Assembly: GCA_030527825.1 (NCBI GenBank)
Contig: JAUNAC010000001.1
Coordinates: forward strand, 186,001-250,000
Direction of reading: 5' to 3'
DNA length: 64,000 nucleotides
From: Lautropia sp.
GTDB lineage: Bacteria > Pseudomonadota > Gammaproteobacteria > Burkholderiales > Burkholderiaceae_E
A program made the translations under genes and the position numbers. Shown here piece after piece: positions 25,632-35,499 of this stretch. Positions within the stretch are counted from its first letter, which is position 1. Every line of letters begins with the position of its first letter. The notes below the pieces were generated by a model, which searched no databases, was not told where the DNA came from, and saw nothing but the letters and a program-made list of their open reading frames with translations.

Positions 25632-26213
25632 TCAGGCCGGGGCCTCCTGCCCGTTGTGCTGCAGGAGCTGATAATGCACCTGACCAGCCCTGCCCGCCCG
25701 GATGATGCCCAGCGCCGCACAACCCGTTTGGCGCAGCCAGTCGTCTGTCAACATAAAGTCTGACTCGACATAGACCACACCATCCGGCGCCAGCCACGGT
25801 AATACGGCCGGCAGGATCCGAGGCAACCAGCCGCAGCGGAAGGGCGGATCCAGAAGGATCAAATCCTGCAGCATGGGGGGACGCTGGTCAAGCCATCGGG
25901 TGGCATCGGCCCGGATCACGTCGATGATCTGTTCAGCCCCCAGCTGCCGGACGCTGGCCTGCAGCCCCCGCACAATGGCTGCGTTCTGCTCTACCATGAG
26001 TACCTGCCTGGCCCCCCGCGACGCCGCTTCGACTCCCAGCGCACCGCTGCCGGCAAAGAGATCCAGACAGCGCCAGCCCGACAGATCCTGCCCCAGCCAG
26101 TTGAAGAGCGTTTCACGCACCCGGTCGGGCGTGGGGCGCAGACCCGGTGCACCGGGCACCGGCAGCAGGCGGCGCTTCCATTGGCCACCAATGATTCGGA
26201 TACGAGAAGACAT
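25632..26213 (-). CDS. rsmD: 16S rRNA (guanine-966-N2)-methyltransferase
   Basis: 194 residues from the ATG at 26213 (MSSRIRIIGGQWKRRLLPVP). RPTPDRVRETLFNWL is the RsmD signature, DLFAGSGALGVEAASRGA is the S-adenosylmethionine site, and LILLDPPFRCG is the catalytic DPPF motif. It methylates G966 of 16S rRNA. The open frame extends into the divergent ftsY region, but that part is not homologous. First gene of rsmD-coaD-ferredoxin. Confidence 0.93.
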   Translation of the reverse strand: MSSRIRIIGGQWKRRLLPVPGAPGLRPTPDRVRETLFNWLGQDLSGWRCLDLFAGSGALGVEAASRGARQVLMVEQNAAIVRGLQASVRQLGAEQIIDVIRADATRWLDQRPPMLQDLILLDPPFRCGWLPRILPAVLPWLAPDGVVYVESDFMLTDDWLRQTGCAALGIIRAGRAGQVHYQLLQHNGQEAPA

Positions 26214-26428
26214 GACATCGCCGCACGGGCCAACAGGACAGACAGGATTAGGCGAGCCGCCCGCAACGCCCGCCCTGTACCTCCATGATAGGGCCAATCC
26301 CGGAAGCTGTACCGGACGACCGTCAGCCCAGCGGCAAACTGTTACCCGACAACCGGTCGCAGAAACCTGCCGCTGCGGTGCCGGCACAGGCTCTAGAATG
26401 AGCGCTGCCCCCTTACTGGATTCACGAC

Positions 26429-27826
26429 ATGTTCGGCTTTTTCCGTCGCAAAAAGAAAGACCAAGACACTCCCGCACCGGTGGAAAGTGTCCTCCCGGAT
26501 ACGGCCGCCGCTGACGCACAGGAAGATGCGACTCCCAGCCCCGCACCGGACAACCAAACAGGCGATGCCCCCGCGCCAGAAACGATGGCCACGGGTGATC
26601 TTGCGCCTGACGTGCCCATCCCGCCGCCAGCAGGAACCCGGGAAGCAGGTGCCGATTTCGGACCGACCGCGCAGCCGGCACGACCCGAGACTTCCACCCG
26701 GGACATCTGGGCGGACAAGGACGAGTCTGTCTCGGGCGACGGGCAGCCGCCCTCATCCCTGGCCAGCGAGCCTGCAGCGCCACCACTTTCGGTTGCCAGC
26801 GACGACCAGCCTCTGCCTGAAGCAGATGAGGTGTCCGCAGAAGCGCTGGCGCCCACCCTCTATGGCGACAGCGAGATCGTGCCCCCCAGCCAGACGCTTC
26901 CTGAAGCGGTGCGCCCCGCACGGGCGGGCTGGCTTGCCCGCTTGCGGGGCGGACTGTCGCGTACCCGCTCGCAACTGGGTTACCTGTTCAGCCGCAACCG
27001 GATCGACGAAGCGTTTTATGATGATCTGGAAACCGCGCTGCTGGCCAGTGATACGGGCTACAGCGCGACAACCTGGCTGCTTAGCGAACTGCGCGAACGT
27101 GCCCGGCGCGAGCGCATCACCGATGCAGCTACACTCAAAAACGCACTCATCGACATTCTGACCGGGCTGCTCGCGCCCCTGGAGCGCCCCATCGACACAG
27201 ACCGTGCCGAACCGCTGGTCATAATGATTGCGGGCGTCAACGGGGCGGGAAAGACGACCTCCATTGGCAAATTGACGCGCCATTTGCACCAGATCCATAA
27301 ATCGGTTCTTCTGGCTGCCGGCGACACCTTCCGCGCTGCTGCACGCGAGCAGCTTGCGCGGTGGGGCGAACGCAATCGGGTGCATGTCATCGCCAATGAA
27401 GGGGGCGATCCCGCTGCCGTGGCGTTTGACGCGATCAAGGCAGGACAGGCCCGCGGAACAGGGGTGGTGATGATCGATACGGCCGGCCGGCTGCCCACCC
27501 AGAAGCATCTGATGGAAGAGCTGAAGAAAATTCGTCGCGTGATAAATAAAGCCATGGAGGGCGCCCCCCACGAAGTGTTGCTGGTGCTGGACGGCAATAC
27601 CGGCCAGAATATGCTGGCACAGGTACAGGCATTTGACGAAGCAGTAAATCTGACCGGATTGATCGTCACCAAGCTGGATGGCACTGCCAAGGGAGGGGCC
27701 ATCGCGGCCCTGGCCCACGCCCGGCGCGAACATCCGCTGCCGGTCTATTTCATCGGAATCGGCGAAGGTGTCGAAGACCTTCAGGCGTTCAGTGCAAGTG
27801 AATTCGCCACAGCACTTCTGGACTGA
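26429..27826 (+). CDS. ftsY: Signal recognition particle receptor FtsY
   Basis: 465 residues. Residues 1-~165 are an acidic, proline-rich A domain; the N domain follows (RNRIDEAFYDDLETALLAS), and the GTPase G domain holds GVNGAGKTTSIGKLTRHL, the DTFRAAAREQL insertion-box region, DTAGRLPTQKHLMEELKK and TKLDGTAKGGAIAALA. It docks ribosome-SRP complexes at the inner membrane for co-translational insertion. Divergent from rsmD, the usual arrangement. Confidence 0.96.
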   Translation: MFGFFRRKKKDQDTPAPVESVLPDTAAADAQEDATPSPAPDNQTGDAPAPETMATGDLAPDVPIPPPAGTREAGADFGPTAQPARPETSTRDIWADKDESVSGDGQPPSSLASEPAAPPLSVASDDQPLPEADEVSAEALAPTLYGDSEIVPPSQTLPEAVRPARAGWLARLRGGLSRTRSQLGYLFSRNRIDEAFYDDLETALLASDTGYSATTWLLSELRERARRERITDAATLKNALIDILTGLLAPLERPIDTDRAEPLVIMIAGVNGAGKTTSIGKLTRHLHQIHKSVLLAAGDTFRAAAREQLARWGERNRVHVIANEGGDPAAVAFDAIKAGQARGTGVVMIDTAGRLPTQKHLMEELKKIRRVINKAMEGAPHEVLLVLDGNTGQNMLAQVQAFDEAVNLTGLIVTKLDGTAKGGAIAALAHARREHPLPVYFIGIGEGVEDLQAFSASEFATALLD

Positions 27827-27968
27827 AGCCAGCCACCAATCTCATATGCGCAGGCATTCCGTCACATCTGCAGGCCATTCCGGCAGGATGTGTGTCGCTT
27901 TTGGTTGACGCCGCTTCCGTGACACGCGAATATGTTACCTGCATCGACAACTGAGGACTACGCCTTCC

Positions 27969-28742
27969 ATGCAAGCGGTCATTCTCGCCGGCGGCTTCGG
28001 CACCCGGATCAGTGAAGAAAGCGCGGTACGCCCCAAACCGATGGTGGAAATCGGCGGCCAACCCATTCTGTGGCATATCATGAAAATCTATGCCTCACAT
28101 GGCATCAATGATTTTGTGATCTGCTGTGGGTACAAAAGCCACGTCATCAAACAGTATTTTCATGAATACGCCATTTCGCGTGCGGACGTAACCTTTGATC
28201 TTCGCACGAACGAAATGCAGATTCACCGCAATGAGTCCGAGCCCTGGTCGGTGACGCTGGTGGAAACCGGGCAGGATTCCATGACCGGCGGCCGCATCAA
28301 ACGGGCCGCCCGCTATGTGAAAGGCGACACCTTTCTTTGCACCTATGGTGATGGCGTCAGCGACGTCGATATCAGCGCCACCATTGCCTTTCACAAGCAT
28401 CATGGCAAGGAAGCGACCGTCACGGCCGTACAGCCGCCGGGCCGTTTCGGCGCCTTCAGTCTGCAGGCCAACCAGACCCTGGTGGATTCCTTTATGGAAA
28501 AACCGCAGGGCGACGGCGCCTGGATCAACGGAGGCTTTTTCGTGCTGAACCGCTCCGTGCTCGATCGCATCGACGGTGATGACTCGGTATTCGAACAGGG
28601 GCCAATGCGCTCGCTCTCCTCTGACGGCCAGCTACACGCCTGGCGCCACACGGGCTTCTGGCAGCCTATGGATACCCTTCGCGATAAACACGTACTGGAA
28701 GAGCTCTGGGCTTCCGGCAAGGCACCCTGGAAATCCTGGTAA
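27969..28742 (+). CDS. rfbF: Glucose-1-phosphate cytidylyltransferase
   Basis: 257 residues, full length. [20 protein letters not shown], then [20 protein letters not shown] are the nucleotide-binding and catalytic signatures; FICCGYKS-like segment ([15 protein letters not shown]) and GDGVSDVDI follow. It makes CDP-glucose, the entry to CDP-linked deoxy sugars. The usual next enzyme, CDP-glucose 4,6-dehydratase (RfbG), is not in the window. A strong terminator follows, so it is probably transcribed alone. Confidence 0.93.
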   Translation: MQAVILAGGFGTRISEESAVRPKPMVEIGGQPILWHIMKIYASHGINDFVICCGYKSHVIKQYFHEYAISRADVTFDLRTNEMQIHRNESEPWSVTLVETGQDSMTGGRIKRAARYVKGDTFLCTYGDGVSDVDISATIAFHKHHGKEATVTAVQPPGRFGAFSLQANQTLVDSFMEKPQGDGAWINGGFFVLNRSVLDRIDGDDSVFEQGPMRSLSSDGQLHAWRHTGFWQPMDTLRDKHVLEELWASGKAPWKSW

Positions 28743-28786
28743 ACCAGGGATTCTTTTTCCTGGCATCGCGTCGATGCACACCTCAA

Positions 28787-28815
28787 GGGGCCCCAGCCAG
28801 GGCCCCTGTTTTTTG
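28787..28815 (+). terminator. Intrinsic terminator after rfbF
   Basis: AGGGGCCC pairs with GGGCCCCT around a six-base loop, followed by GTTTTTTG and further Ts. Downstream, 28816-29082 is AT-rich, holds no gene that I can support, and presumably carries the promoter of the oxygenase at 29083. Confidence 0.85.
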
Positions 28816-29082
28816 TATTTTTACGCAAGACATTGCAGGCTATATCAAGAGTGCGCCATATCGTTTCTCAAGTGTCCATCCTGATACGTATTGCGGTTTT
28901 ATTCCCCAAAAACACAATTCATCAGGGGTTTTATAGTGACAGCAACTGCGTATTCATCAATAGCTTATATCAGAAATCCAATCTTTTCCCTGAGAAAAAA
29001 CGGTCATGTACATGCCGTAACAAAAAAATTCAAGCCAGCACGCATAAAATTTGTGCGTTGCCCTTTCTCATGGAATACCCTT

Positions 29083-29976
29083 ATGACTACCATCTACGTT
29101 GATCGCAAGATCGATGATGACAGCCGCCGAAAGATGATTTATGACGGTGATCTGTTTGTCTATTCCGCCAATGAATATTCGCTGGCGCTCATTGAGGTAG
29201 CCCGCAAACTGATTGCCGATGCATTTCCCGGTATGGACCCGCGTACCGCGCAAGATCACTATCCGGTCGAAAAATTTGCCGAGATCCTTTCCAAGCTGAA
29301 ACCGGCATTCATTCATCACCCGGAATGCAAGAAGATCATTCCCAAAATGATGGAATACATCGGATGCGATCTGGAGAAAACCTATTTCGATGTACCACGC
29401 ATGCGTACATCGACGAGCAACAATTATCTGACCACCGGCATCGCCTACGCCTTCCACGCCCACCGGGATACCTGGTATTCGGCCCCGATGTGCCAGATAA
29501 ACTGGTGGATTCCGATTTTTGAAGTCAATGGCGGCAATGCCATGACGTTTCACCCGGAATGGTTCTCACGTGAAACACCGAATAATTCCGAAATCTACAA
29601 TTACCAGGAATGGAATGCCAAACAGCGCTTTAATGCAGCATCCCATGTAGGGAAGGATACACGCCCGCAGCCCAAACTGCAGCAGGAAATCAAACTGGAA
29701 CCCAATGTGACCGTCGTGACGCCGCCCGGCGGCATGATGTTGTTTGCTGCGGCACATCTGCACTCATCCATTCCCAACCAGACGGGTGAAACGCGCTTTT
29801 CCATTGATTTCCGGGTTGTCAACAAGGACGACCTGCGCGCACGTCGTGGCGCACGTAACGTAGACTCCCGCTGCACAGGCTCCCCTATTAACGATTATCT
29901 GCAGGGCAGCACACTGGAACATCTTCCGGATGATATCCAGCGTATGTATCTGGAAGATCTGCCCGAGCCAGCCTAA
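29083..29976 (+). CDS. Fe(II)/2-oxoglutarate-dependent oxygenase-like protein in a sugar cluster
   Basis: 297 residues from the ATG at 29083 (MTTIYVDRKIDDDSRRKMIY); an upstream extension in the same frame is AT-rich and not domain-like. The double-stranded beta-helix iron site is suggested by FHAHRDTWYSAPMCQINWW (HxD) and a distal histidine with the 2-oxoglutarate arginine in AAAHLHSSIPNQTGETRFSI. It resembles phytanoyl-CoA-dioxygenase-type hydroxylases. In this context it could hydroxylate or oxidise a nucleotide sugar or polysaccharide precursor. Substrate unknown; composition is more AT-rich at its 5' end than its neighbours. Confidence 0.65.
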   Translation: MTTIYVDRKIDDDSRRKMIYDGDLFVYSANEYSLALIEVARKLIADAFPGMDPRTAQDHYPVEKFAEILSKLKPAFIHHPECKKIIPKMMEYIGCDLEKTYFDVPRMRTSTSNNYLTTGIAYAFHAHRDTWYSAPMCQINWWIPIFEVNGGNAMTFHPEWFSRETPNNSEIYNYQEWNAKQRFNAASHVGKDTRPQPKLQQEIKLEPNVTVVTPPGGMMLFAAAHLHSSIPNQTGETRFSIDFRVVNKDDLRARRGARNVDSRCTGSPINDYLQGSTLEHLPDDIQRMYLEDLPEPA

Positions 29977-30105
29977 ACGGCACAATCAAGCGGGGATCCA
30001 GCAGAATCGGGGGGCGCGTCCCCCCCTTGAAACACGAAATGTCCGGGCCCCCGCGCATCGTCAGCCAAGGCATAACCCTGCAACTGCCAATCCGCTGTGC
30101 CAGCA

Positions 30106-31461
30106 TCAGTTATACCGGCGGTAAACGACTTTGGTCGGCGCCCCGATCAGCAGGCCATCCGTACTACCGGCGTCCAGCGCCTGCTGATATACCTTCGCAG
30201 CGCGACTGAATGCCTCGATGGTGTAGTCGATGTCCGCATCGCTGTGCGAGTAACTGACGATAAAGCTGGGCGCCAGAACTCCCCAGCGGATCAGCTCCTG
30301 CATGAAGAGCGTCCGGAACGGTTGCGACGGCTTGCGCTCATGGTCTAGCGTAGAGTACAGCAGGTTGCAGGGTCGTCCGGCAACGAACAGATGCTCGCCA
30401 ATGCCAAGTGCCCCGGTGACCTGCTCGATCCCGGCGCGCAGGCGCTCGCCTACGCGGTACAGGTGCTCAATCACCGGTTCGTCGCGATAGATACGCATAG
30501 TTTCTATGGCTGCCGCCAGGCTTGGCCCTTCGGCACCATGCGTCGTCGAGAGCAGGAATACGCGCTCCTGGTCGTGATACAGGCCGCCCCGCTCCATCAC
30601 CTTGCGCAGCCCGGTCAGCGCCGAGAGTGAAAAGCCATTGGCCAGTGCCTTGCCAAAGCAGGACAGATCGGGCACGACACCATACAGTGACTGGGCTCCG
30701 CCCTGGTGAAAACGAAAGCCGCTGATGGTTTCATCCAGGGTCACGAGCGCACCATGCCGGTGCGAGACGTCAATCACCTGCTGCAGGAAATTGTCCTTTG
30801 GTTCTTCTGTGCGGGCGGGCTCCAGCAGCACCATGGCAATACGCTCTGGATACTGTTCGAACAGCTTCTTGAGGCTGTCAATATCGTTGTAATTGAATTT
30901 GACCGTCAGCTCGACTTCCACCCGCGATACGCCACCGTCCATGGCGGTCGTACCGATGAACCAGTCGTTGTACGAGAAGAAAGGGCTATTGCCACAGATG
31001 GCCACCAGATCGCGGCCAGTATACGCACGGGCCAGTTTCAGGGCAGCAGTCAGTACCGTGGAGCCGTCCTTGGCGAATTTCACCATCTCCGCCCCGGGCA
31101 CCATGGACTGCAGCAACTCTGCGCACTCGATCTCAATGGGGGCCGGACGGTTGAAGTTGTTTCCCAGCACCATCTGCCGGTGGGCAGCCTCCACAACTGA
31201 GTCATAGGCATGGCCCAGGGTCACCGCCCGCAGGCCCATGCCGTATTCAATGAACTCGTTTCCGTCCACATCCCAGATATGGCACCCCTTGCCGCGGGCG
31301 ATGAATCCAGGTGAACGCTCTGGATACTGATCGTCACCCTTGGCGTAGGTATGAGCACCACCCGGAATCAGGTTGTGGGCCTTTTTGCGCAGCGCATCGG
31401 ATTTTTCAAAGCACGTGCGCTCGACCATGACAGGGCGTGCCGGTTTCGAAGAGGAATTCAT
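30106..31461 (-). CDS. Glutamate-1-semialdehyde aminomutase-like class III aminotransferase
   Basis: About 451 residues from the ATG at 31461; ATG 31476 is an alternative and neither has a clear ribosome-binding site. HemL-like features: LIPGGAHTYAKGDDQYPE, GHIWDVDGNEFIEYGMG-type opening, FAKDGSTVLTAALKLARAYT, TLDETISGFRFHQGG and the PLP lysine in CFGKALANGFSLSALTG. The true HemL motif SGTEA is replaced by KDGSTV, so it is probably not the haem enzyme but a sugar or aminopolyol aminotransferase of the kind found in polysaccharide clusters. It is transcribed with the DUF4910 and methyltransferase genes upstream, after a 242-bp gap. Confidence 0.75.
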   Translation of the reverse strand: MNSSSKPARPVMVERTCFEKSDALRKKAHNLIPGGAHTYAKGDDQYPERSPGFIARGKGCHIWDVDGNEFIEYGMGLRAVTLGHAYDSVVEAAHRQMVLGNNFNRPAPIEIECAELLQSMVPGAEMVKFAKDGSTVLTAALKLARAYTGRDLVAICGNSPFFSYNDWFIGTTAMDGGVSRVEVELTVKFNYNDIDSLKKLFEQYPERIAMVLLEPARTEEPKDNFLQQVIDVSHRHGALVTLDETISGFRFHQGGAQSLYGVVPDLSCFGKALANGFSLSALTGLRKVMERGGLYHDQERVFLLSTTHGAEGPSLAAAIETMRIYRDEPVIEHLYRVGERLRAGIEQVTGALGIGEHLFVAGRPCNLLYSTLDHERKPSQPFRTLFMQELIRWGVLAPSFIVSYSHSDADIDYTIEAFSRAAKVYQQALDAGSTDGLLIGAPTKVVYRRYN

Positions 31462-31703
31462 TGGATGACTATCCATCTGGAATGAAAGAACAGAAATATG
31501 CCGCGCAAGACACGTACCCCGAAGCCAGTCGCTGTCCGGAACAGAGCCTCCCTTTGGGGTGGCACGCGCGGTCAATCAATGTCGCCGACAAGCCCTCGAC
31601 GGCCAGCTACCTGCCGAGAACCCGGCACTTGCCGGTACATCTTGCAACAATCTGTATTCTGGACACTCCGCCGCCCAGATGCCAGAAACCACAAGATTCG
31701 CGG

Positions 31704-33074
31704 TTACTTTACAACGGTCTCAAGCAGACCGTTATGCAAAAGTGCCTCTGCCGCCTGATGAATCAGATCGAACGGCTGTCCTGCCCGCTCGGCAATTTCC
31801 AGCAGGCTGTGCGTTCCGTCCGACTGGTTGAGTACCCACAGCAATGCCAGCTGCAGCTTCTGGCCTTCGTTGTGTCCCCCGATCAGCGAATACAGCCCTC
31901 GGCGCCCCAACTGCGGTTCACCGAAGGGACTGAGGTTATTGCAGGTGATATTTCGCTCCACCACGCTGAGAGCCTGGAGCAACAGACCCAGCGAACGTTC
32001 AAGATATTCTGGCCGAATGAATCCCAGGTTGTCGGCCGAGGTGTGGTACTGGGGATAGCTACCATAGGTAGATCGGGAGAAACACCCCATGGGCAGGTTG
32101 AACCCAGGCGAACAGTACTGCCGTTCATCGTAGCCATAGGGCACGAAGGGCAGCAGGTGGTGAGGCAAACCGCTCTCCCTGAGGGTCAGCGCCATGATGC
32201 GGTCAATGTCCGCATCGCCGCGCCGGCTCTGCTTGTAGTGATAGTCTCCCTGGTCGCCAACGCCAGAGATGACGACACCATGCACCACCCGGCGGGTGAC
32301 GTCCTGGCGCTGTGACAGCCATGCGATAGCGCCAATGGTGGCCGGGATGAAAACGAAGCGGTAGGTATAGCGGCGTCCGGACAACGCCCCCACAATCCTG
32401 GCGAGCCATGTAGCCGTTGCAATGCCGGACAGGTTGTCATTGGCCAGCGACGGATGACAGACATGGGTGGAGACCAGCACTTCCTCGGTGCTCTCGCCAG
32501 GCAGAACGCACTCTCCGAAGGTCAATGCACCTGGAACCAGATCCGTGTCGACACAGACCTCATAGGTGCCCGGTTTCAGCGCCTGCAGCTGGCGATCGGT
32601 AAGGCAGAAACCCCAGTCACGCTTGAAATACTGGGTCCGGTAGGGAATCCAATCCGGCCGATCCGGCAGTGAAAAGAGATGTGGACGCAGCTCCTCCAGT
32701 GTGAGCCGGCCCCGGAAGGGGGCGCTGTAGTTAACCAGATGGAGGTTATGGTCGGCGATATCGACGACCTTCTGGCCATCAGGCCCCTTGATCCATGCGC
32801 CACGCACCTGCCACTCCGGCGGCACCTCCCAGTCAAAAATCTTCGTTCCGGTCGGTACCTCGGTTACCGTGACCGGAATGTGTTCGCCAATGACCGCCAG
32901 CGTGTCCCGTACGCCCTGGCCGGTGATGCTGCGCAGCATCGGATAGAGTCCAGAGCAGAAATCATGCATGGCGACTCCCTGCCCCTGGGCCTGAAGGGCC
33001 AGTACAGCAGCGGATTCAACGGCCGGATGCGGGGTTATGCGACGGTTCATAGCTGCAGATGAGATGGCGTACAT
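31704..33074 (-). CDS. DUF4910 aminopeptidase-like protein with winged-helix C-terminus
   Basis: About 456 residues if it starts at ATG 33074; ATG 33050 (MNRRITPHPAVESAAVLAL) is possible. The zinc-peptidase-like core has STHVCHPSLANDNLSGIATA (histidine and aspartate ligands of M28-type enzymes), FVPYGYDERQYCSPGFNLP and YPQYHTSADNLGF. The last ~70 residues (HSLLEIAERAGQPFDLIHQA) look like a small winged helix. DUF4910 proteins recur in surface-polysaccharide and antibiotic-sugar clusters; their substrate is not known, and amide hydrolysis is only inferred. It follows the methyltransferase gene by 14 bp. Confidence 0.75.
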   Translation of the reverse strand: MYAISSAAMNRRITPHPAVESAAVLALQAQGQGVAMHDFCSGLYPMLRSITGQGVRDTLAVIGEHIPVTVTEVPTGTKIFDWEVPPEWQVRGAWIKGPDGQKVVDIADHNLHLVNYSAPFRGRLTLEELRPHLFSLPDRPDWIPYRTQYFKRDWGFCLTDRQLQALKPGTYEVCVDTDLVPGALTFGECVLPGESTEEVLVSTHVCHPSLANDNLSGIATATWLARIVGALSGRRYTYRFVFIPATIGAIAWLSQRQDVTRRVVHGVVISGVGDQGDYHYKQSRRGDADIDRIMALTLRESGLPHHLLPFVPYGYDERQYCSPGFNLPMGCFSRSTYGSYPQYHTSADNLGFIRPEYLERSLGLLLQALSVVERNITCNNLSPFGEPQLGRRGLYSLIGGHNEGQKLQLALLWVLNQSDGTHSLLEIAERAGQPFDLIHQAAEALLHNGLLETVVK

Positions 33075-33088
33075 GAAAATAGTGGCTT

Positions 33089-34381
33089 TCAGTCGAAAAT
33101 CTGGACTTCGGGTACCAGAATGACAAAACGCCCACCCCATTCGCGAATGGCGCTCATCTGTTTCATTACCTCGTCCTTCAGATTCCAGGCCAGAATGACC
33201 AAATAATCAGGCCGGGTTTCGAGGATCCGCTCAGGCCCATAGATGGGAATCTGTGTTCCCGGCAGGAAATGATTCTGCTTGTGCGGGTTACGGTCAACCG
33301 TATATTCGATGTAGTCAGACCGCACACCTGCATAGTTGAGCAGCGTGGCGGCCTTGGCTGGTGCACCATAGGCTGCGATCCGCTTGCCCTGCTCGTGAGC
33401 TTCCAGCACGAACCGTAACAGGCTGCGCTTGCTGGCGCGAATACGCTCCTCCAACGCCAGGTAGGGCGTCAGGGTATCGAGACCGGCAGCGCGCTCGCGG
33501 GCCTGCATCTCCGCCACCCGTGGACTGACTGGCTGGGTACCGGTGGCGGCCGGCTGGCAAAAGACACGCAGAGACCCCCCATGATTGGGAATCTCTTCCA
33601 CATCAAAGACCGACAGGCCATGATGCGCCAGGATCTTGCTGAACGTCAGGAACGAGTGATAGCAGAAATGTTCGTGATAGATGTTGTCGAACTGGTTCTT
33701 CTGCAGCAGGTTCAACACGTGATGGAACTCGAAGGTAGCCACACCCTGGGGTTTGAGCAGTATGGCAAAACCGGCGATGAAATCGTTGAGATCCGGCACA
33801 TGAGCAACCACATTGTTGGCTGCCATCAGGTCTGCGGCATGCCCCATGTCACGCAATTTTCGGGCGCTTTCGCGACCAAAGAACATCACTTCCATGGGAA
33901 TCCCTAGCGCACGGGCCGCCTCGGCTACGTTAGCCGCCGGCTCAACACCGAGCACGGGCACCCCCTTAGGCAGGAACCAGCGCAGCAGATATCCGTCGTT
34001 GGCGGCAATTTCCACCACCTTGCTGCCTGGCCCCAGACCAAAGCGTTCCGTCATCTCATCAGCGTAGCGCCTGCCGTGATCCAGCATGGCCTGCACATAG
34101 GACGAAAAATAGGCATAGTCTGAAAAAATGGCCTCACCGCTCTGAAACTCCTCCAGCTGAACCAGGAAGCATTCTTCGCATACATAAGCATGCAACGGAA
34201 AGAATGGCTCCATCTTGTTGAGGTCTTCCGGTTTGCGAATGGCGTTAGCCATGGGAGACATGCCGAGATTGGCCACGGTGTGCCGCAACTGCGTCCCGCA
34301 AAAGCGGCACTTCGCATGGGTAGCCGCCAGAGCGGTCAGGTCCTTTTGATCAGCAACAGGGGAATTGGTGGCTGCAGTCAT
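33089..34381 (-). CDS. Zinc-binding SAM-dependent sugar C-methyltransferase (TylC3/NovU type)
   Basis: 430 residues in three parts. First, an N-terminal zinc-binding domain: CRFCGTQLRHTVANLGMSPM and YVCEECFLVQLE (two CxxC pairs). Second, a SAM domain: VVEIAANDGYLLRWFLPKGV. Third, a C-terminal domain with YGAPAKAATLLNYAGVRSDY and DRNPHKQNHFLPGTQIPIYG. This is the architecture of C-methyltransferases that add a methyl branch to nucleotide-bound keto sugars. It is the first gene of the methyltransferase-DUF4910-aminotransferase operon. With CDP-glucose synthesis next door, a branched CDP-sugar is a reasonable inference. Confidence 0.88.
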   Translation of the reverse strand: MTAATNSPVADQKDLTALAATHAKCRFCGTQLRHTVANLGMSPMANAIRKPEDLNKMEPFFPLHAYVCEECFLVQLEEFQSGEAIFSDYAYFSSYVQAMLDHGRRYADEMTERFGLGPGSKVVEIAANDGYLLRWFLPKGVPVLGVEPAANVAEAARALGIPMEVMFFGRESARKLRDMGHAADLMAANNVVAHVPDLNDFIAGFAILLKPQGVATFEFHHVLNLLQKNQFDNIYHEHFCYHSFLTFSKILAHHGLSVFDVEEIPNHGGSLRVFCQPAATGTQPVSPRVAEMQARERAAGLDTLTPYLALEERIRASKRSLLRFVLEAHEQGKRIAAYGAPAKAATLLNYAGVRSDYIEYTVDRNPHKQNHFLPGTQIPIYGPERILETRPDYLVILAWNLKDEVMKQMSAIREWGGRFVILVPEVQIFD

Positions 34382-34605
34382 AGTGATGGGGGAGGTGGAG
34401 ATGTACCCGTGATGGCCATGACCACACAGGAGAACAAGATGGGAGAACGCTGCCGGGATAACCTGTCCATGCCAGCAGTACCTGTCTCAGGTCGCACCGT
34501 ACCACAGTCTGGGCAAATAACGACGACAGACTTGGCATTTGCACGAACATAGCGGGAAAAAACAGCCATATGTCTGACAAAATTCACCGTGTATACAGCA
34601 AACGG

Positions 34606-34630
34606 AAACGGCGCCCATGGGCGCCGTTCC
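34606..34630 (-). terminator. Stem-loop, probable terminator of the export gene
   Basis: AACGGCGCCCATGGGCGCCGTT at 34607-34628 is perfectly self-complementary and lies ~50 bp past the stop of the Wza-like gene. The T-run on the - strand is interrupted (GTTTCCGTTT). The 34382-34677 gap otherwise shows no gene; it should hold the methyltransferase promoter. Confidence 0.5.
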
Positions 34631-34677
34631 GGTGCAACGGGCGACTGATTCACCCGGTCAGAACATGACCGAAAGAA

Positions 34678-35499
34678 TCAGAAAATGCTTTCGCGCACGA
34701 AGATCAGATCGTCCGGACGGACGGGATCATCCAGTTTGGGCTCCAGCACCTGAATGTTGCGGTCTCCCACCCGGCGATGCAGGCGAATGCCACGATCAGT
34801 ACCCCGCAGTGTCAGACCACCGCCTTTGGCCACCGCCTGAGCAACCGTCATGCCGCGGTCAAGTACGTACTGGCCCGGACGCTGTACCTGCCCATAGACA
34901 TAGTAATTGGGTGCCTTGTTGACGAAAATGGTGTCCCCTGCCTGCAGCACGACGTCCTTGCTGAGATCGCCCGTATTGAACATGTCAACCAGATCAATTT
35001 CCAGGCGCTGGGGACGACCACTGCGGGTCGTCATCAGGATGACGTTGTTGGAGCCGGCCTCGTTAACCCCGCCAGCCACTGACAGGATCTCGGACAGGCG
35101 CATGCCGGTTGTCTCCAGCGGATAACGCCCAGGGTTTGCCACATTGCCGAGCACCGATACCTGCTGGCTACGGAACTGCAGCACGTTCAGGGTCACCTGC
35201 GGGTTCTGCAGAAAACGTCCTTCCCGCAGACGGGTGGCGATCAGGTTTTCAGCCTGCTGAGGTGACAGGCCGGCCAGCTTGACCACGCCCAGCAGCGGGA
35301 AGGAGATCACGCCACTTTCAGAAATCCGGGCCTCAACCGTCAGATCCTGGGACTGGAAGACCTGAATGCGCAATACGTCACCAGGCCCGAGCAGATAATC
35401 GCTGCGGGCGGTTTGCGCCATCGCCTGGGAGGAAGCCAGCCCGATGGTAACCAGGGCCATCAGCCCCAGCAAAAACTTCTTGAAGCGAGAAAAAAACAT
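34678..35499 (-). CDS. Wza/EpsE-type polysaccharide export protein without lipobox
   Basis: 273 residues from the ATG at 35499, which opens the signal peptide MFFSRFKKFLLGLMALVTIG, cleaved near AMAQ. The Poly_export domain (SDYLLGPGDVLRIQVFQSQD, SFPLLGVVKLAGLSPQQAE) is followed by SLBB-like domains (VLGNVANPGRYPLETTGMRL; YGQVQRPGQYVLDRGMTV). It would form the periplasmic/outer-membrane polysaccharide channel. Unlike E. coli Wza, no cysteine follows the signal, as in EpsE-type proteins. It lies downstream of the EpsL-type gene on the same strand; tyrosine-kinase and chain-length genes are absent here. Confidence 0.88.
   Translation of the reverse strand: MFFSRFKKFLLGLMALVTIGLASSQAMAQTARSDYLLGPGDVLRIQVFQSQDLTVEARISESGVISFPLLGVVKLAGLSPQQAENLIATRLREGRFLQNPQVTLNVLQFRSQQVSVLGNVANPGRYPLETTGMRLSEILSVAGGVNEAGSNNVILMTTRSGRPQRLEIDLVDMFNTGDLSKDVVLQAGDTIFVNKAPNYYVYGQVQRPGQYVLDRGMTVAQAVAKGGGLTLRGTDRGIRLHRRVGDRNIQVLEPKLDDPVRPDDLIFVRESIF

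Noticed and set aside
30009-30026. GGGGGGCGCGTCCCCCC hairpin after the oxygenase gene as a terminator
   Set aside because: Stem is strong but only two Ts follow, and the loop is very small; too weak to annotate.
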